Below are positions 34,629 to 43,141 of a DNA stretch of 51,980 nucleotides, piece after piece. The stretch's first letter is position 1. Every line of letters starts with the position of its first letter. Under the pieces are notes generated by a model, which was not told the DNA's origin, searched no databases, and worked only from the letters and a program-made list of their open reading frames with translations. The stretch covers positions 1 through 51,980 of the forward strand of contig CADCFX010000005.1 of NCBI GenBank assembly GCA_902800945.1, read 5' to 3'. This DNA is from an uncultured Erysipelotrichaceae bacterium (GTDB taxonomy: Bacteria > Bacillota_I > Bacilli_A > RF39 > UBA660). A program made the position numbers and the translations under genes.

Positions 34629-35246
34629 ATCCTTGCTTTTACATTCTTCAAAAAATAAGCACTTATCACATTCAGGGTTTTTAGCTTTACAAATATATCT
34701 ACCGAATAATACCAGTTGATGGTGAGTTCTGCTCCATTTATCTTTCGAAATCTTTTTCATTAACTTCTTTTCAATATTCAAAACATCATCCTTACTACTA
34801 GCTAATCTTAATCTCTTACTTACTCTAGCTACGTGCGTATCTACAGCTATCGCTGGAACATCAAAAAGATTAGATAATACTACATTAGTAGTTTTTCTTC
34901 CTACTCCAGGCAATCGTTCCAAATATTCTCTATCATTAGGTACTTTCCCATCACCTTCATTTAATAGACTTTTAGCAATTTCTAGAATATAACCACTTTT
35001 TTTATTATAACTACCACAGGATCTAATAATACTCTCTATATCGCCTTTATTAGCTTTAGAAAGACTTTCTAAAGTCCTATATTTATTAAACAATACTTTA
35101 GTACACATATTTACCCTTTTATCGGTACATTGAGCAGATAAAACAGTTGCTATTAACAACTCATAGTCTTTACTATACTCCAATTCACATTTTGGATTAG
35201 GAAACATACTATCCAACTTATCATTAATATTACTTATCATCATCAT
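34611..35246 (-). CDS. nth: Endonuclease III (DNA glycosylase/AP lyase)
   Basis: Nth removes oxidised pyrimidines. The helix-hairpin-helix LPGVGRKTTNVV carries the catalytic Lys and VDTHVARVSKRL the catalytic Asp. The iron-sulfur cluster site C-x6-C-x2-C-x5-C is present near the end (CKAKNPECDKCLFFEEC). Its ATG overlaps the dnaD end by 17 bases. The dnaD-nth pair is conserved in Bacilli, here facing recU-ponA. Confidence 0.96.
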   Translation of the reverse strand: MMMISNINDKLDSMFPNPKCELEYSKDYELLIATVLSAQCTDKRVNMCTKVLFNKYRTLESLSKANKGDIESIIRSCGSYNKKSGYILEIAKSLLNEGDGKVPNDREYLERLPGVGRKTTNVVLSNLFDVPAIAVDTHVARVSKRLRLASSKDDVLNIEKKLMKKISKDKWSRTHHQLVLFGRYICKAKNPECDKCLFFEECKSKDKKRID

Positions 35247-35886
35247 TCAACCAATCATAATCTAATACTTCTTGTTCCCTTTTTATAATTTCTTTATTTC
35301 CTTTAACTCTTTCTTTTCTTCTATTCTTTAAATAATCATCCACTTCTTCCATAGAAGTAAAACCTTTCTTCTCCCATTCATATATTATTTTATCAATATA
35401 TCTAAAACTAGTTACCCCATTAAATATAGCTTCTTTTAAAGCCCCAATAATCATCTCTTCCTTAGTACCAGATAATAACCATCCATTTATTAATGCTAAT
35501 TCTGTTTGAGACAGCGTCCTCCCTAATTCTTCTTCAAACCTTTTAAAAATTTCTTCTTCTCCTAATTCTTCATTTTCTTCCATATCCGCAACTTTATAAG
35601 CATTATCAATACTAACTACCTCTTTATATTTATCATTCTCATCCTTTTTAGAATCCAAAGTTACTAATCCCTTCATAAGCAAAGAATTAAACGCCTCTAA
35701 ACACTTTTCATTATCCATATTCAATGCCTTGCTCATTAATTCTATTTCAAAATTATCACTATAATTATTATCTAAATACATTAACACTAAAAACTCGTTC
35801 AAGCTTAAATCTTTAGCTTTAACTAGTCTTAACAAAACATCAGTAACAACAAACTTATACGCTTTTTTTATTACTCCTTTTCCCAC
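35230..35886 (-). CDS. dnaD: Replication initiation protein DnaD
   Basis: DnaD acts with DnaB and DnaI in loading the replicative helicase and at restart sites. A winged-helix-like N-terminus (LSLNEFLVLMYLDNN) is followed by a DnaD C-terminal domain (FEEELGRTLSQTELALINGWL, then AIFNGVTSFRYIDKIIYEWEKK). Length (218) is normal. The start is GTG at 35886 after GTGGAG; a purine-rich stretch just inside the gene could serve a later start but no good start codon follows. It overlaps cca by 32 bases. Confidence 0.93.
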   Translation of the reverse strand: MGKGVIKKAYKFVVTDVLLRLVKAKDLSLNEFLVLMYLDNNYSDNFEIELMSKALNMDNEKCLEAFNSLLMKGLVTLDSKKDENDKYKEVVSIDNAYKVADMEENEELGEEEIFKRFEEELGRTLSQTELALINGWLLSGTKEEMIIGALKEAIFNGVTSFRYIDKIIYEWEKKGFTSMEEVDDYLKNRRKERVKGNKEIIKREQEVLDYDWLNDDDK

Positions 35887-36985
35887 TTTTGCTCCACTTC
35901 TTTCTGTTGTTATATATATATTCTTTTATTAATGAATTATCATTTTCTAAATTTCCTTCAACAATTTGATTCAACAACTCATTATAAACCAAACCTATCT
36001 CTTTAGATGGCTCACAACCAAGCATTTGACATATTTCTTCTCCGGTTATACGTATATCTTTTTTACTCTTTATTGGCAATTCCTTCTCCATCTTTACAAT
36101 ATCTTTCTTCTTATAGCCAATAATATCCCCAGCTACAGAACATATATATAAACCATAATTAAAAACTGAATACTTATCAATTTTTCCTTTCTTTACTAAT
36201 TCCTTAATCTTATCAATATTATCCTTCTCTTCGCTAGTAAAAGGATATTCCCTAGTAAACTCTATTTGACTATACATACCACATATATCCGATACTCTCT
36301 TTACTTTATCATAATCTATTCCCATATTAGTAGTTAATTTTAATCTTTTTAAATAATCTAAACCCTTTATAACCTTTTTACTAACTAATATTTTTGTCAA
36401 TTCTTCCTTCATTCTCTGCGTAGAAAGATTATTTACCAAATCTTTTTTTAAAACAATGCTATCATATAACCCTTTGTCTATTTTAAAATCCAGCACAGTT
36501 GCAAACCTAATAGCTCTAAGTATTCTTAAAGGATCTTCCGTCAATTTCTTATCAACATCTCCAACACATCTAATTATCTTATTATCAATATCTTCTTTAC
36601 CATTTAGTATATCTATAATATTTCCCTCTTTATTCATACAAAGAGTATTACAAGTAAAATCCCTTCTTTTAATATCTTCTACCAAGTTATCTACATATTT
36701 TATTTTTAAATTCCTTCTATCACCATTATATTCTATATCTTCTCTATAAGTAGTAATATCAAATTTAAAGTCATTATATGTTAATTTTACCGCCCCATAA
36801 TTATTACTTACAGGATTATAATCTTTTAATATATTCATTAAGTCTTTAACTCTAGCATTAGTACATATATCTATATCTTTAGTATCTTTAGAAAGCAGAA
36901 AATCTCTTACATAACCACCAACTACATATGCTTCAAACCCATTATCCTCTATTAAACTTAATATTTTAATAATACTCTTATCCAC
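35855..36985 (-). CDS. cca: CCA-adding tRNA nucleotidyltransferase
   Basis: The enzyme adds or repairs the CCA end of tRNAs. The nucleotidyltransferase site YVVGGYVRDFLLSKDTKDID has the two metal Asp in DID, and the second motif ILRAIRFATVLDFKID follows with the template-reading region RRDFTCNTLC. Length (376) fits. The start is GTG at 36985 with GGAGATG before it. It leads the cca-dnaD-nth operon. Confidence 0.93.
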   Translation of the reverse strand: MDKSIIKILSLIEDNGFEAYVVGGYVRDFLLSKDTKDIDICTNARVKDLMNILKDYNPVSNNYGAVKLTYNDFKFDITTYREDIEYNGDRRNLKIKYVDNLVEDIKRRDFTCNTLCMNKEGNIIDILNGKEDIDNKIIRCVGDVDKKLTEDPLRILRAIRFATVLDFKIDKGLYDSIVLKKDLVNNLSTQRMKEELTKILVSKKVIKGLDYLKRLKLTTNMGIDYDKVKRVSDICGMYSQIEFTREYPFTSEEKDNIDKIKELVKKGKIDKYSVFNYGLYICSVAGDIIGYKKKDIVKMEKELPIKSKKDIRITGEEICQMLGCEPSKEIGLVYNELLNQIVEGNLENDNSLIKEYIYNNRKKWSKSGKRSNKKSV

Positions 36986-37032
36986 AGTTCCATCTCCAAC
37001 TATATTATAACATCTAAGTAAAATATAAGAAA

Positions 37033-37056
37033 CAAAAAAGCCAATAAAGGCTTTAT
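37033..37056 (-). terminator. Terminator of the 37053 surface protein gene
   Basis: AAAGCC pairs with GGCTTT across a six-base loop, with TTTTTTG after it on the minus strand; it overlaps the stop codon. Confidence 0.8.
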
Positions 37057-39008
37057 TCTATTATCCACGGACTATTTTCAGATCCATCTCCAGAAACTAA
37101 TACATCACTTGCTAAAAGCGTAATAGCAGGTCTTACCCCAAGCAAACTATCCACAGTATATACCATATCATTCATATTATTTACCAAATCCCCCGTTGTA
37201 GCAATATATCCAACATATGCATTCATATTCTTTGTTCCAACTGGCGTCATAGTCCAATAAGGAAGCCCAATATTTCTTAGTGAATTACTTCCTAAATTAT
37301 ACCATTCTGAAGCGGTTATCATACCAACAGAATGAGTAAGCCCACTATTTCCTGAATAAACATGTTCATTATACATAAATTGATCCATTTCACTTGGACA
37401 AGCCAAAGAACCAATAGGTTCATTAATTCCAAAATTTATACCCCCATTATTAACAATTTCATAAGTTCTATCATTACAATAAATTGCTTTTTCTAATCTA
37501 TTAGCATATCCAAGCATATTCTTTTTGAACCAATTATCTATAGTCATCTTTACTATAGAATCAGTTTGATTAATAGCATCACTTGCAATCATTATACCAA
37601 TACTGCTATCTAAGTTTTGCCCCAAAATCAATCGTTCGTAATAAGCAGTAGTACCATCAATTTCATATACATAGGACAATTCTTCACATGTTCCACTACC
37701 ATTCCAACATGTATAGCGTAAATTTGAATCATTAACTAACGAACTATAATTGCTACCTATAGTATTCATAGTTCCAGATAAAACATAATTACCATTTTCA
37801 TAATTAAACTCTGTCCCAAACTTTATACTTCCAGATAATGATGGTAATTCGATAGCATAAAAACTATCCAACTTATACCCAACAGATACAGGAGGTGAAT
37901 ATCGTAACGAATTATAATTATAAGAAACTTGTCCTATAGTAGCATAATTAACATTATCTAAATTAAAACCATATACAGCTGCTTCCGTATCAGAAATAAT
38001 TGTTTGAACATAATACAAAGTTGTACAAGTACCTGTTAAATTAAGACATGTATACTTACCAGCTCCATAAGTTGATATATCAGTTAATGTAAACGAATTA
38101 TTATCATAAGTAAAACCTGTACCATACAAATAATTATCAACACTCAAATCAACAGTATCACTAATCATTCCAACTATACCTAAATGATTACTTCTGTTAC
38201 TATTACATTGTCCATTTACCGGCTGGCCATTATATACCATTTTAAGTCCACCAAAATCTGTAGACCGTACTACCTGCCAACAAAACCCTCCAAATATTAC
38301 ATTTCTCTTATCAGAACATTTATCAAAGTAAACCTTAGTAGCTGATCTATAATTAAACGATCCAATAGATGGAGTTATATTACCATTATATTTAGTTATA
38401 CAAGTATTATCAGCAGCTAAATTCTCTAACAAATTTTCAATGGTTCCATCTTCTTCAGAAGTTTGAGTATAATTAAGAGTATACGTTAAATCAAGATTAA
38501 TATCATTTATAGGCATATTATTTAAATCATCTTTGTATTCTAACCTAACAATAGCTCTTTTTCTAGTACCAGGATTTAATAAATCATTAACTTGCACATC
38601 ATCCCCATAATCATACTTAATAGTAACATCTAAAAAATCCTCTGCTCCACTAGTTATCCCTTGAACACCAGCTAAAGATACCTTCCCAGGAATTGTTCCA
38701 GCATTTACTACATCAACACTAAATTCATAATAATCTCCAGGCAAGGATAACAATACAGAATAATTAATTGAAGTACTATTACTCTGTATGGCAGCCGGCG
38801 TTGTAGCCACAACAGAACCATTACTAATACTCAAGTTTTCAAAATGTATATCCCATGTATTAGCTGCTATAGTAGTATTTCCATTAATAGATAATGAAGC
38901 ATTTAAATAAGCATAACCAATACTAATAAATAGTAATAAAAAGAACAAAGAAAAATACATTATTCTCTTTTTATGATTAACGAACTTTCTCCGCTTTAAT
39001 AGCATCAT
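37053..39008 (-). CDS. Secreted surface protein with TasA-type signal, unknown
   Basis: A basic start is followed by a hydrophobic helix (about 17-32) and IGYAYLNASLSINGNTTIAANTWDIHF-like residues (written here in part), the pattern of SipW-processed secreted proteins such as TasA. After a TasA-like beta region (to about 190) come about 460 residues with paired Cys and two related modules, each with a strand pair and a C-x-N-x-T/S-G-T-C stretch (TCLNLTGTC near 324, TCWNGSGTC near 445). The protein ends in GVRPAITLLASD and SPWIIE, a C-terminal form common in such secreted proteins. The extended -10 promoter and terminator make it a single-gene unit. A role in matrix or adhesion is inference. 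Confidence 0.75.
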   Translation of the reverse strand: MMLLKRRKFVNHKKRIMYFSLFFLLLFISIGYAYLNASLSINGNTTIAANTWDIHFENLSISNGSVVATTPAAIQSNSTSINYSVLLSLPGDYYEFSVDVVNAGTIPGKVSLAGVQGITSGAEDFLDVTIKYDYGDDVQVNDLLNPGTRKRAIVRLEYKDDLNNMPINDINLDLTYTLNYTQTSEEDGTIENLLENLAADNTCITKYNGNITPSIGSFNYRSATKVYFDKCSDKRNVIFGGFCWQVVRSTDFGGLKMVYNGQPVNGQCNSNRSNHLGIVGMISDTVDLSVDNYLYGTGFTYDNNSFTLTDISTYGAGKYTCLNLTGTCTTLYYVQTIISDTEAAVYGFNLDNVNYATIGQVSYNYNSLRYSPPVSVGYKLDSFYAIELPSLSGSIKFGTEFNYENGNYVLSGTMNTIGSNYSSLVNDSNLRYTCWNGSGTCEELSYVYEIDGTTAYYERLILGQNLDSSIGIMIASDAINQTDSIVKMTIDNWFKKNMLGYANRLEKAIYCNDRTYEIVNNGGINFGINEPIGSLACPSEMDQFMYNEHVYSGNSGLTHSVGMITASEWYNLGSNSLRNIGLPYWTMTPVGTKNMNAYVGYIATTGDLVNNMNDMVYTVDSLLGVRPAITLLASDVLVSGDGSENSPWIIE

Positions 39009-39031
39009 AGTACATCACACCTATTATTACT

Positions 39032-39040
39032 AGTATACCA
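39032..39040 (-). promoter_or_regulatory. Extended -10 promoter of the surface protein gene
   Basis: TGGTATACT on the minus strand (39040-39032) is an extended -10 element 24 bases before the ATG at 39008. Confidence 0.55.
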
Positions 39041-39046
39041 ATATAA

Positions 39047-39076
39047 AGAAAAAAATAGAAGATATTTCTTCTATTT
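39047..39076 (-). terminator. Terminator after the gene remnant
   Basis: A 10-bp stem (AAATAGAAGA with TCTTCTATTT, loop AATA) is followed by a T run on the minus strand, 12 bases past the stop of the small frame at 39088. Confidence 0.8.
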
Positions 39077-39087
39077 CATAAACAATT

Positions 39088-39243
39088 TTAATACACGATT
39101 TGTTTTAATTTATTTGCAACACTTACACTTACAAAATCATTCCATGTAACATCCCTCAGCACCTCATTACCCCTATAATTATAATATATATTATCTTGAA
39201 TTCTTCTTACCTCTAAAAAAGCTTTCCCATTATAATATTTAAT
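39088..39243 (-). pseudogene. Probable 3' remnant of a decayed gene
   Basis: On the minus strand an open frame of 51 codons with coding-like composition ends VSVSVANKLKQIVY and includes LEVRRIQDNIYYNYRGNEV. An in-frame TAA lies just upstream and no ATG, GTG or TTG start with a ribosome binding site is found near its beginning (only an internal GTG). It is followed by its own good terminator. This fits the tail of a gene whose front was lost. I do not recognise the family. Confidence 0.45.
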
Positions 39244-39255
39244 TTAATATCCAAA

Positions 39256-39280
39256 ATAAAAAAGGTTTAAACCTTTTTTA
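39256..39280 (-). terminator. Terminator of thrS
   Basis: A perfect palindrome AAAAAAGGTTTAAACCTTTTTT at 39258-39279 overlaps the thrS stop and ends in a T run on the minus strand. Confidence 0.85.
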
Positions 39281-41044
39281 TTTATCATATCTAGTCTTGT
39301 TTTCAATATCTTTATTTAATAATTTAATAAAGTCTTTTCTAGATAATGTAACTGTTTCATCAGAACCACTTCTACGATATGAAACACTATTATCATCTAC
39401 TTCTTTTTGTCCAAGTATTAATAGATAAGGTATCTTTTTAACAATAGCTTCCCTAGTTTTATATGATAATTTCTCATTACGATCATCTAATTCTACTCTA
39501 AACCCTAGTTTTTTTAATTCTTCATATACTTCTTTAGCATAATCTAAATGATATTTTTCATTAACAGGTATTACTTTAACTTGTACTGGAGCAAGCCATG
39601 GAGGAAGATATCCTCTAGTCTCTTCCAAGTAATAAGCAATTGTTCTGTCTATTGAACCAAATACCGCTCTATGTAATACTACAGGAGTCTTCTTTTCGCC
39701 ATCTTGATCTACATATTTTAAATCAAATTTCATTGGTAGACAGAAATCTATTTGGCATGTAGATAAACTAAATTCATTACCTACAGCTGGTTTTAATTGA
39801 ACATCTAATTTAGGTCCATAGAAAGCTGCTTCACCAATCTTTTCTACATAAGGCATACCAATATCATCCATAATCTTTCTTAAAGCATTTTCTGCTTTAT
39901 CCCACATTTCATCATCTTGATGATATTTAACTTTATCTTCTGGATCTCTAAGTGATAATTCAAATCTAAAATCTTCTATTTTTAATTCTTTATATACTTC
40001 TAGTATTAATTCAACTACATTCTTAAACTCTGATTCTATTTGATCTGGAGTACAAAAGATGTGTGAATCATTTTGACAGAAAGTTCTAACTCTTTCTATT
40101 CCCTTTAATGAACCACTTGTTTCATAACGACAATCTCTAGCTATCTCCGCAATCCTTATAGGTAAATCTCTATATGAATGTATATCATTACTATATATTA
40201 CCATATGATGAGGACAATTCATTGGACGTAATACATATTCTTCATCTTCTACCTCCATTATAGGAAACATTGCATCTTTATAATGTTCTAAATGACCAGA
40301 AGTTTTATATAGATTAACATTACCTAATGGTGGAGTTTGAACATGTAAATAACCTCTTTTAATCTCTTTATCTCTAATATAAGTTTCTAATATATTCCAC
40401 ATTGTAAAGCCATTAGGTAGATACATAGGAAGACCTCTACCTACTAAATCACTCATCATAAATATTCCTAATTCTTTACCTAATTTTCTATGATCTCTAT
40501 TAGCTCTTTCTTCTAATTCTTTTAAATGAGCTTCTAATTCTTCTTCTGTAGGGAAACATACTCCGTAGATACGTTGAAGCATCTTATTGTTAGCATCCCC
40601 CTTCCAATAAGCTCCACTAAACTTAGTTAATTTAAAATTCTTACACAATTTAGTATTTTCAACATGTGGTCCGCGACAAAGATCAGTAAAATCTCCCTGC
40701 GTATAACAAGAAATTACATTTTCTTCTTCATCCATCCTAGATATTAAATCCATTTTATATGGATCATCTTTAAACATTTCTAATGCTTCTTCTTTACTAA
40801 TTTCTTTCCTAATAATATTCTTGGCATCTTTAGCACATTTCTTCATTTCTTTTTCTATTTTGGCTAAATCTTCATCAGTAATTTTAGCATCCCCTAAATC
40901 TATATCATAATAGAAACCTTCTTCTACTACTGGTCCTACCCAAAATTTAGCATCTGGGTATAAATGCTTAACAGCTTGTGCAAGTAAATGAGCACAACTA
41001 TGATTTAACTTATTTAAACTTTCATCTTCTTTAAAATTTATCAT
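39278..41044 (-). CDS. thrS: Threonyl-tRNA synthetase without TGS domain
   Basis: The enzyme charges tRNA-Thr. The editing domain opens at once with HSCAHLLAQAVKHLYP (H-x3-H) and has DLCRGPHV (C-x3-H) later. The class II core shows motif 2 with RPMNCPHHMV (zinc Cys), and VVLHRAVFGSIDR for motif 3, followed by the anticodon-binding domain. At 588 residues it is about 50-60 short, all at the N-terminus: the TGS domain is missing. AGGAAGGAAG precedes the ATG, which overlaps the preceding small gene by four bases, so both follow the T-box. Confidence 0.95.
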   Translation of the reverse strand: MINFKEDESLNKLNHSCAHLLAQAVKHLYPDAKFWVGPVVEEGFYYDIDLGDAKITDEDLAKIEKEMKKCAKDAKNIIRKEISKEEALEMFKDDPYKMDLISRMDEEENVISCYTQGDFTDLCRGPHVENTKLCKNFKLTKFSGAYWKGDANNKMLQRIYGVCFPTEEELEAHLKELEERANRDHRKLGKELGIFMMSDLVGRGLPMYLPNGFTMWNILETYIRDKEIKRGYLHVQTPPLGNVNLYKTSGHLEHYKDAMFPIMEVEDEEYVLRPMNCPHHMVIYSNDIHSYRDLPIRIAEIARDCRYETSGSLKGIERVRTFCQNDSHIFCTPDQIESEFKNVVELILEVYKELKIEDFRFELSLRDPEDKVKYHQDDEMWDKAENALRKIMDDIGMPYVEKIGEAAFYGPKLDVQLKPAVGNEFSLSTCQIDFCLPMKFDLKYVDQDGEKKTPVVLHRAVFGSIDRTIAYYLEETRGYLPPWLAPVQVKVIPVNEKYHLDYAKEVYEELKKLGFRVELDDRNEKLSYKTREAIVKKIPYLLILGQKEVDDNSVSYRRSGSDETVTLSRKDFIKLLNKDIENKTRYDK

Positions 41045-41304
41045 TTTATCTTCCTTCCTTTATCAGTTCTTTTTCCTATTTGTCTATTAAACTGCACACC
41101 ATTTTTATTAGCATATAATTCTAATTTTGAAATAGTATCATGAATAATTCCTGCTTGCTCAGCTAGTTTTTCTTTTTCTTTTGAAGAGGTTCCTTGTTCT
41201 ATAGCAAATCTTAAATCAAATAATTTCCTTTTCAACTCTTCATATTTTTCACTAAGCTCTTCCGCAGTATAATTCGCCCTTGTGGGCCATTCGGTTCGAT
41301 CCAT
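41041..41304 (-). CDS. Small L29-like protein, co-transcribed with thrS
   Basis: The 87-residue product has a central helix hairpin: ELSEKYEELKRKLFDLRFAIEQG, seen in part, carries the K-x-L-F-x-L-R-F-x4-G pattern typical of ribosomal protein L29, then a second helix (HDTISKLELYANKN) where L29 has its I-A-R-I-x-T helix. A basic tail (RQIGKRTDKGRKIK) ends the protein. L29 is normally in the S10 operon. The match could also be chance in a two-helix protein. The ATG at 41304 follows AAAGGAAGTG. It lies between the T-box and thrS and overlaps thrS, so it is made under threonine control. Confidence 0.6.
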   Translation of the reverse strand: MDRTEWPTRANYTAEELSEKYEELKRKLFDLRFAIEQGTSSKEKEKLAEQAGIIHDTISKLELYANKNGVQFNRQIGKRTDKGRKIK

Positions 41305-41321
41305 ATGCATCACTTCCTTTA

Positions 41322-41520
41322 AAATAAAAACCACATTATTTGCAGGAGCAAATAATGCGGTACCATCCTTGTTTTTACTTAATTATAGATAACGGCATTA
41401 ACCGAACCTTATTAGGTCTCTCAAGAAGGAGTAATTATTAACACTTCTATTAGTTTTCACCAGCCACTAACTCTCTATAAGAAATATCTTAATAATCATA
41501 TCTTCTCTCACTGATTTACA
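41322..41520 (-). promoter_or_regulatory. Threonine T-box leader
   Basis: The minus strand has the stem I pieces AGAGAGTTAGTGGCTGGTG and GAGAGACC, the T-box AAGGATGGTACCGC (41370-41357), and a terminator: CATTATTTGC with GCAAATAATG (41357-41334) followed by GGTTTTTATTTT. ACT at 41432-41430, before CCTTCTTGAGAG on the 3' side of stem I, is the likely specifier codon and codes for Thr, which fits thrS. Uncharged tRNA-Thr would stabilise the antiterminator and turn on the L29-like gene and thrS. Confidence 0.9.
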
Positions 41521-41525
41521 TCTAA

Positions 41526-41554
41526 AATATATAACAATTAGAAATATTTGTCAA
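41526..41554 (-). promoter_or_regulatory. Promoter of the T-box/thrS operon
   Basis: TTGACA (41554-41549), 17 bases, TATATT (41531-41526) on the minus strand, just before the T-box leader. Confidence 0.75.
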
Positions 41555-41751
41555 ATAAACCTTTTTAATTTTATTTGGTTTTAATCGTTGCTAGTTATCG
41601 CAAAATACACTTTTATAACTGTTTTTTATATCAAGACGTTAAATTAGAAATATTCTATTTGTTTATACATCTAATTCTCCAGTATCTATAACAGCTATAT
41701 TTGGCAGGTAAAATATGACTCTTTCCCATACTTCCACCTACTCTATATTAT
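41555..41751. other. AT-rich spacer, nothing recognised
   Basis: This stretch lies between the terminator of der and the promoter of the thrS operon. It holds a 24-residue frame on the minus strand (ATG at 41729, after AGGTGG), too short to call, and no tRNA, repeat or long hairpin that I can see. Confidence 0.5.
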
Positions 41752-41778
41752 AGAAAAAAGATAGTTATTCACTATCTT
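41752..41778 (-). terminator. Terminator of der
   Basis: AAGATAGT pairs with ACTATCTT across a five-base loop, followed by TTTTTTC on the minus strand; it overlaps the der stop. Confidence 0.8.
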
Positions 41779-43087
41779 CATCGCCATTTCTATTTTTAAA
41801 TTGTAATATAATAGGCGTCCCGCTAAAATCAAAATTCTTTCTTATTGTATTCTCTAAATATCTTTCATAACTAAAATGCACCAAACCCTTATTATTACAT
41901 CTAAAAGTAAATTTAGGAGGACATATACCAGTCTGAGAACTAAAATATATCTTCAATTTCTTTCCCTTATAACCAGGCGCTTCGTGTAAATTAGTCGCAT
42001 CAGTTATAACTGCATTTAATAAAGAAGTCTTTATTTCCTTATGATTATTATTATAAGCATTAATAATTTCTGGCATTAATGTATGTAATCTCTTCTTTGT
42101 TTTAGCAGATAAGAATACTATATTAACATATGTCATAAATTGAAATTCTGCTGCTATTAACTCTTTCCACTTTTTCATTTGCTCATCTTTATTTTCAATT
42201 ACATCCCATTTATTAACAACTAATACTAATCCCTTTCCTGCTTCAATAGCATAAGAAGCAATATGTTTATCGTGCTCTATTATTCCTTCCGAAGCATCTA
42301 TTACTAATACACAAACATTACTTCTTTCAATAGCTTTCAAACTTCTAATTAACGAATACTTTTCAACCGATTCAAATATCCTACCTTTTTTACGCATACC
42401 AGCAGTATCAATAACTATAAAATCTTCTCCGTTATATTTAAATCTCGTATCTATAGCATCCCTAGTTGTTCCTGCAACATTAGATACAATAGACCTATCT
42501 TGATTTAAAATAGCATTTATTAAACTACTCTTTCCTACATTAGGTCTGCCAATGATAGAAAATTTTAAAACATCTTCTTCTGTTTCATTAGAAACTGGTA
42601 ATCCCTCTACTAAAGAATCCATCATTTCCGTAAATCCCAAACTATGTAAAGCCGAAATCGGAATAATATGTTCAAAACCAAGTTCATAATAATAATGTTG
42701 TCTTTCTTCTATTAATTTAACATTATCTAATTTATTTAATAATACAATTACCTTCTTATCTGTCTTAATTAGCATATCTCTTACTTTATAATCGTCAATA
42801 GTCAAATCTTCTCGCCCATCAACGATAAATAGAATAACATCACTTTCTTCTATAGCTAACTCAGCTTGCAAAATAATATCTTTATTAAAATCTCCAGCCC
42901 CATAATCAATACCACCAGTATCAATAAGCAAAAATGAATAATCTTTATAATTAACCGTACCATATATTCTATCTCTTGTAATACCAGGTTCATCCATTAT
43001 TATAGCTTTGTTTTCTTTAATCAGTTTATTAAAGATAGTACTTTTACCAACATTCGGCTTACCTATTAAACATACAGTTCTTTTCAT
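41765..43087 (-). CDS. der: Ribosome assembly GTPase Der (EngA)
   Basis: Der has two GTPase domains in tandem and works in 50S assembly. Both P-loops are seen (GKPNVGKSTIFNKL at about residue 8 and GRPNVGKSSLINAI at about 183), each with its D-x-x-G (DTGGID, DTAGMRKKGRI) and N-K-x-D (NKLD, NKWD). The KH-like C-terminus follows. Length (440) is normal. TTGGAGGGG precedes the ATG. Confidence 0.97.
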   Translation of the reverse strand: MKRTVCLIGKPNVGKSTIFNKLIKENKAIIMDEPGITRDRIYGTVNYKDYSFLLIDTGGIDYGAGDFNKDIILQAELAIEESDVILFIVDGREDLTIDDYKVRDMLIKTDKKVIVLLNKLDNVKLIEERQHYYYELGFEHIIPISALHSLGFTEMMDSLVEGLPVSNETEEDVLKFSIIGRPNVGKSSLINAILNQDRSIVSNVAGTTRDAIDTRFKYNGEDFIVIDTAGMRKKGRIFESVEKYSLIRSLKAIERSNVCVLVIDASEGIIEHDKHIASYAIEAGKGLVLVVNKWDVIENKDEQMKKWKELIAAEFQFMTYVNIVFLSAKTKKRLHTLMPEIINAYNNNHKEIKTSLLNAVITDATNLHEAPGYKGKKLKIYFSSQTGICPPKFTFRCNNKGLVHFSYERYLENTIRKNFDFSGTPIILQFKNRNGDEDSE

Positions 43088-43141
43088 AATAACCCCTCCA
43101 AGCTAAACTATTTTATCAAAAAAAAGGGAATAAGTAAATTA

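Noticed and set aside
41655-41729. A 24-residue frame on the minus strand with ATG after AGGTGG between der and the thrS promoter
   Set aside because: Too short, an overlapping frame of the same length looks equally coding-like, and no terminator or promoter supports either.
43087-43141. A T run after the pilin pair that might be a terminator
   Set aside because: No stem with enough pairs precedes the T run.
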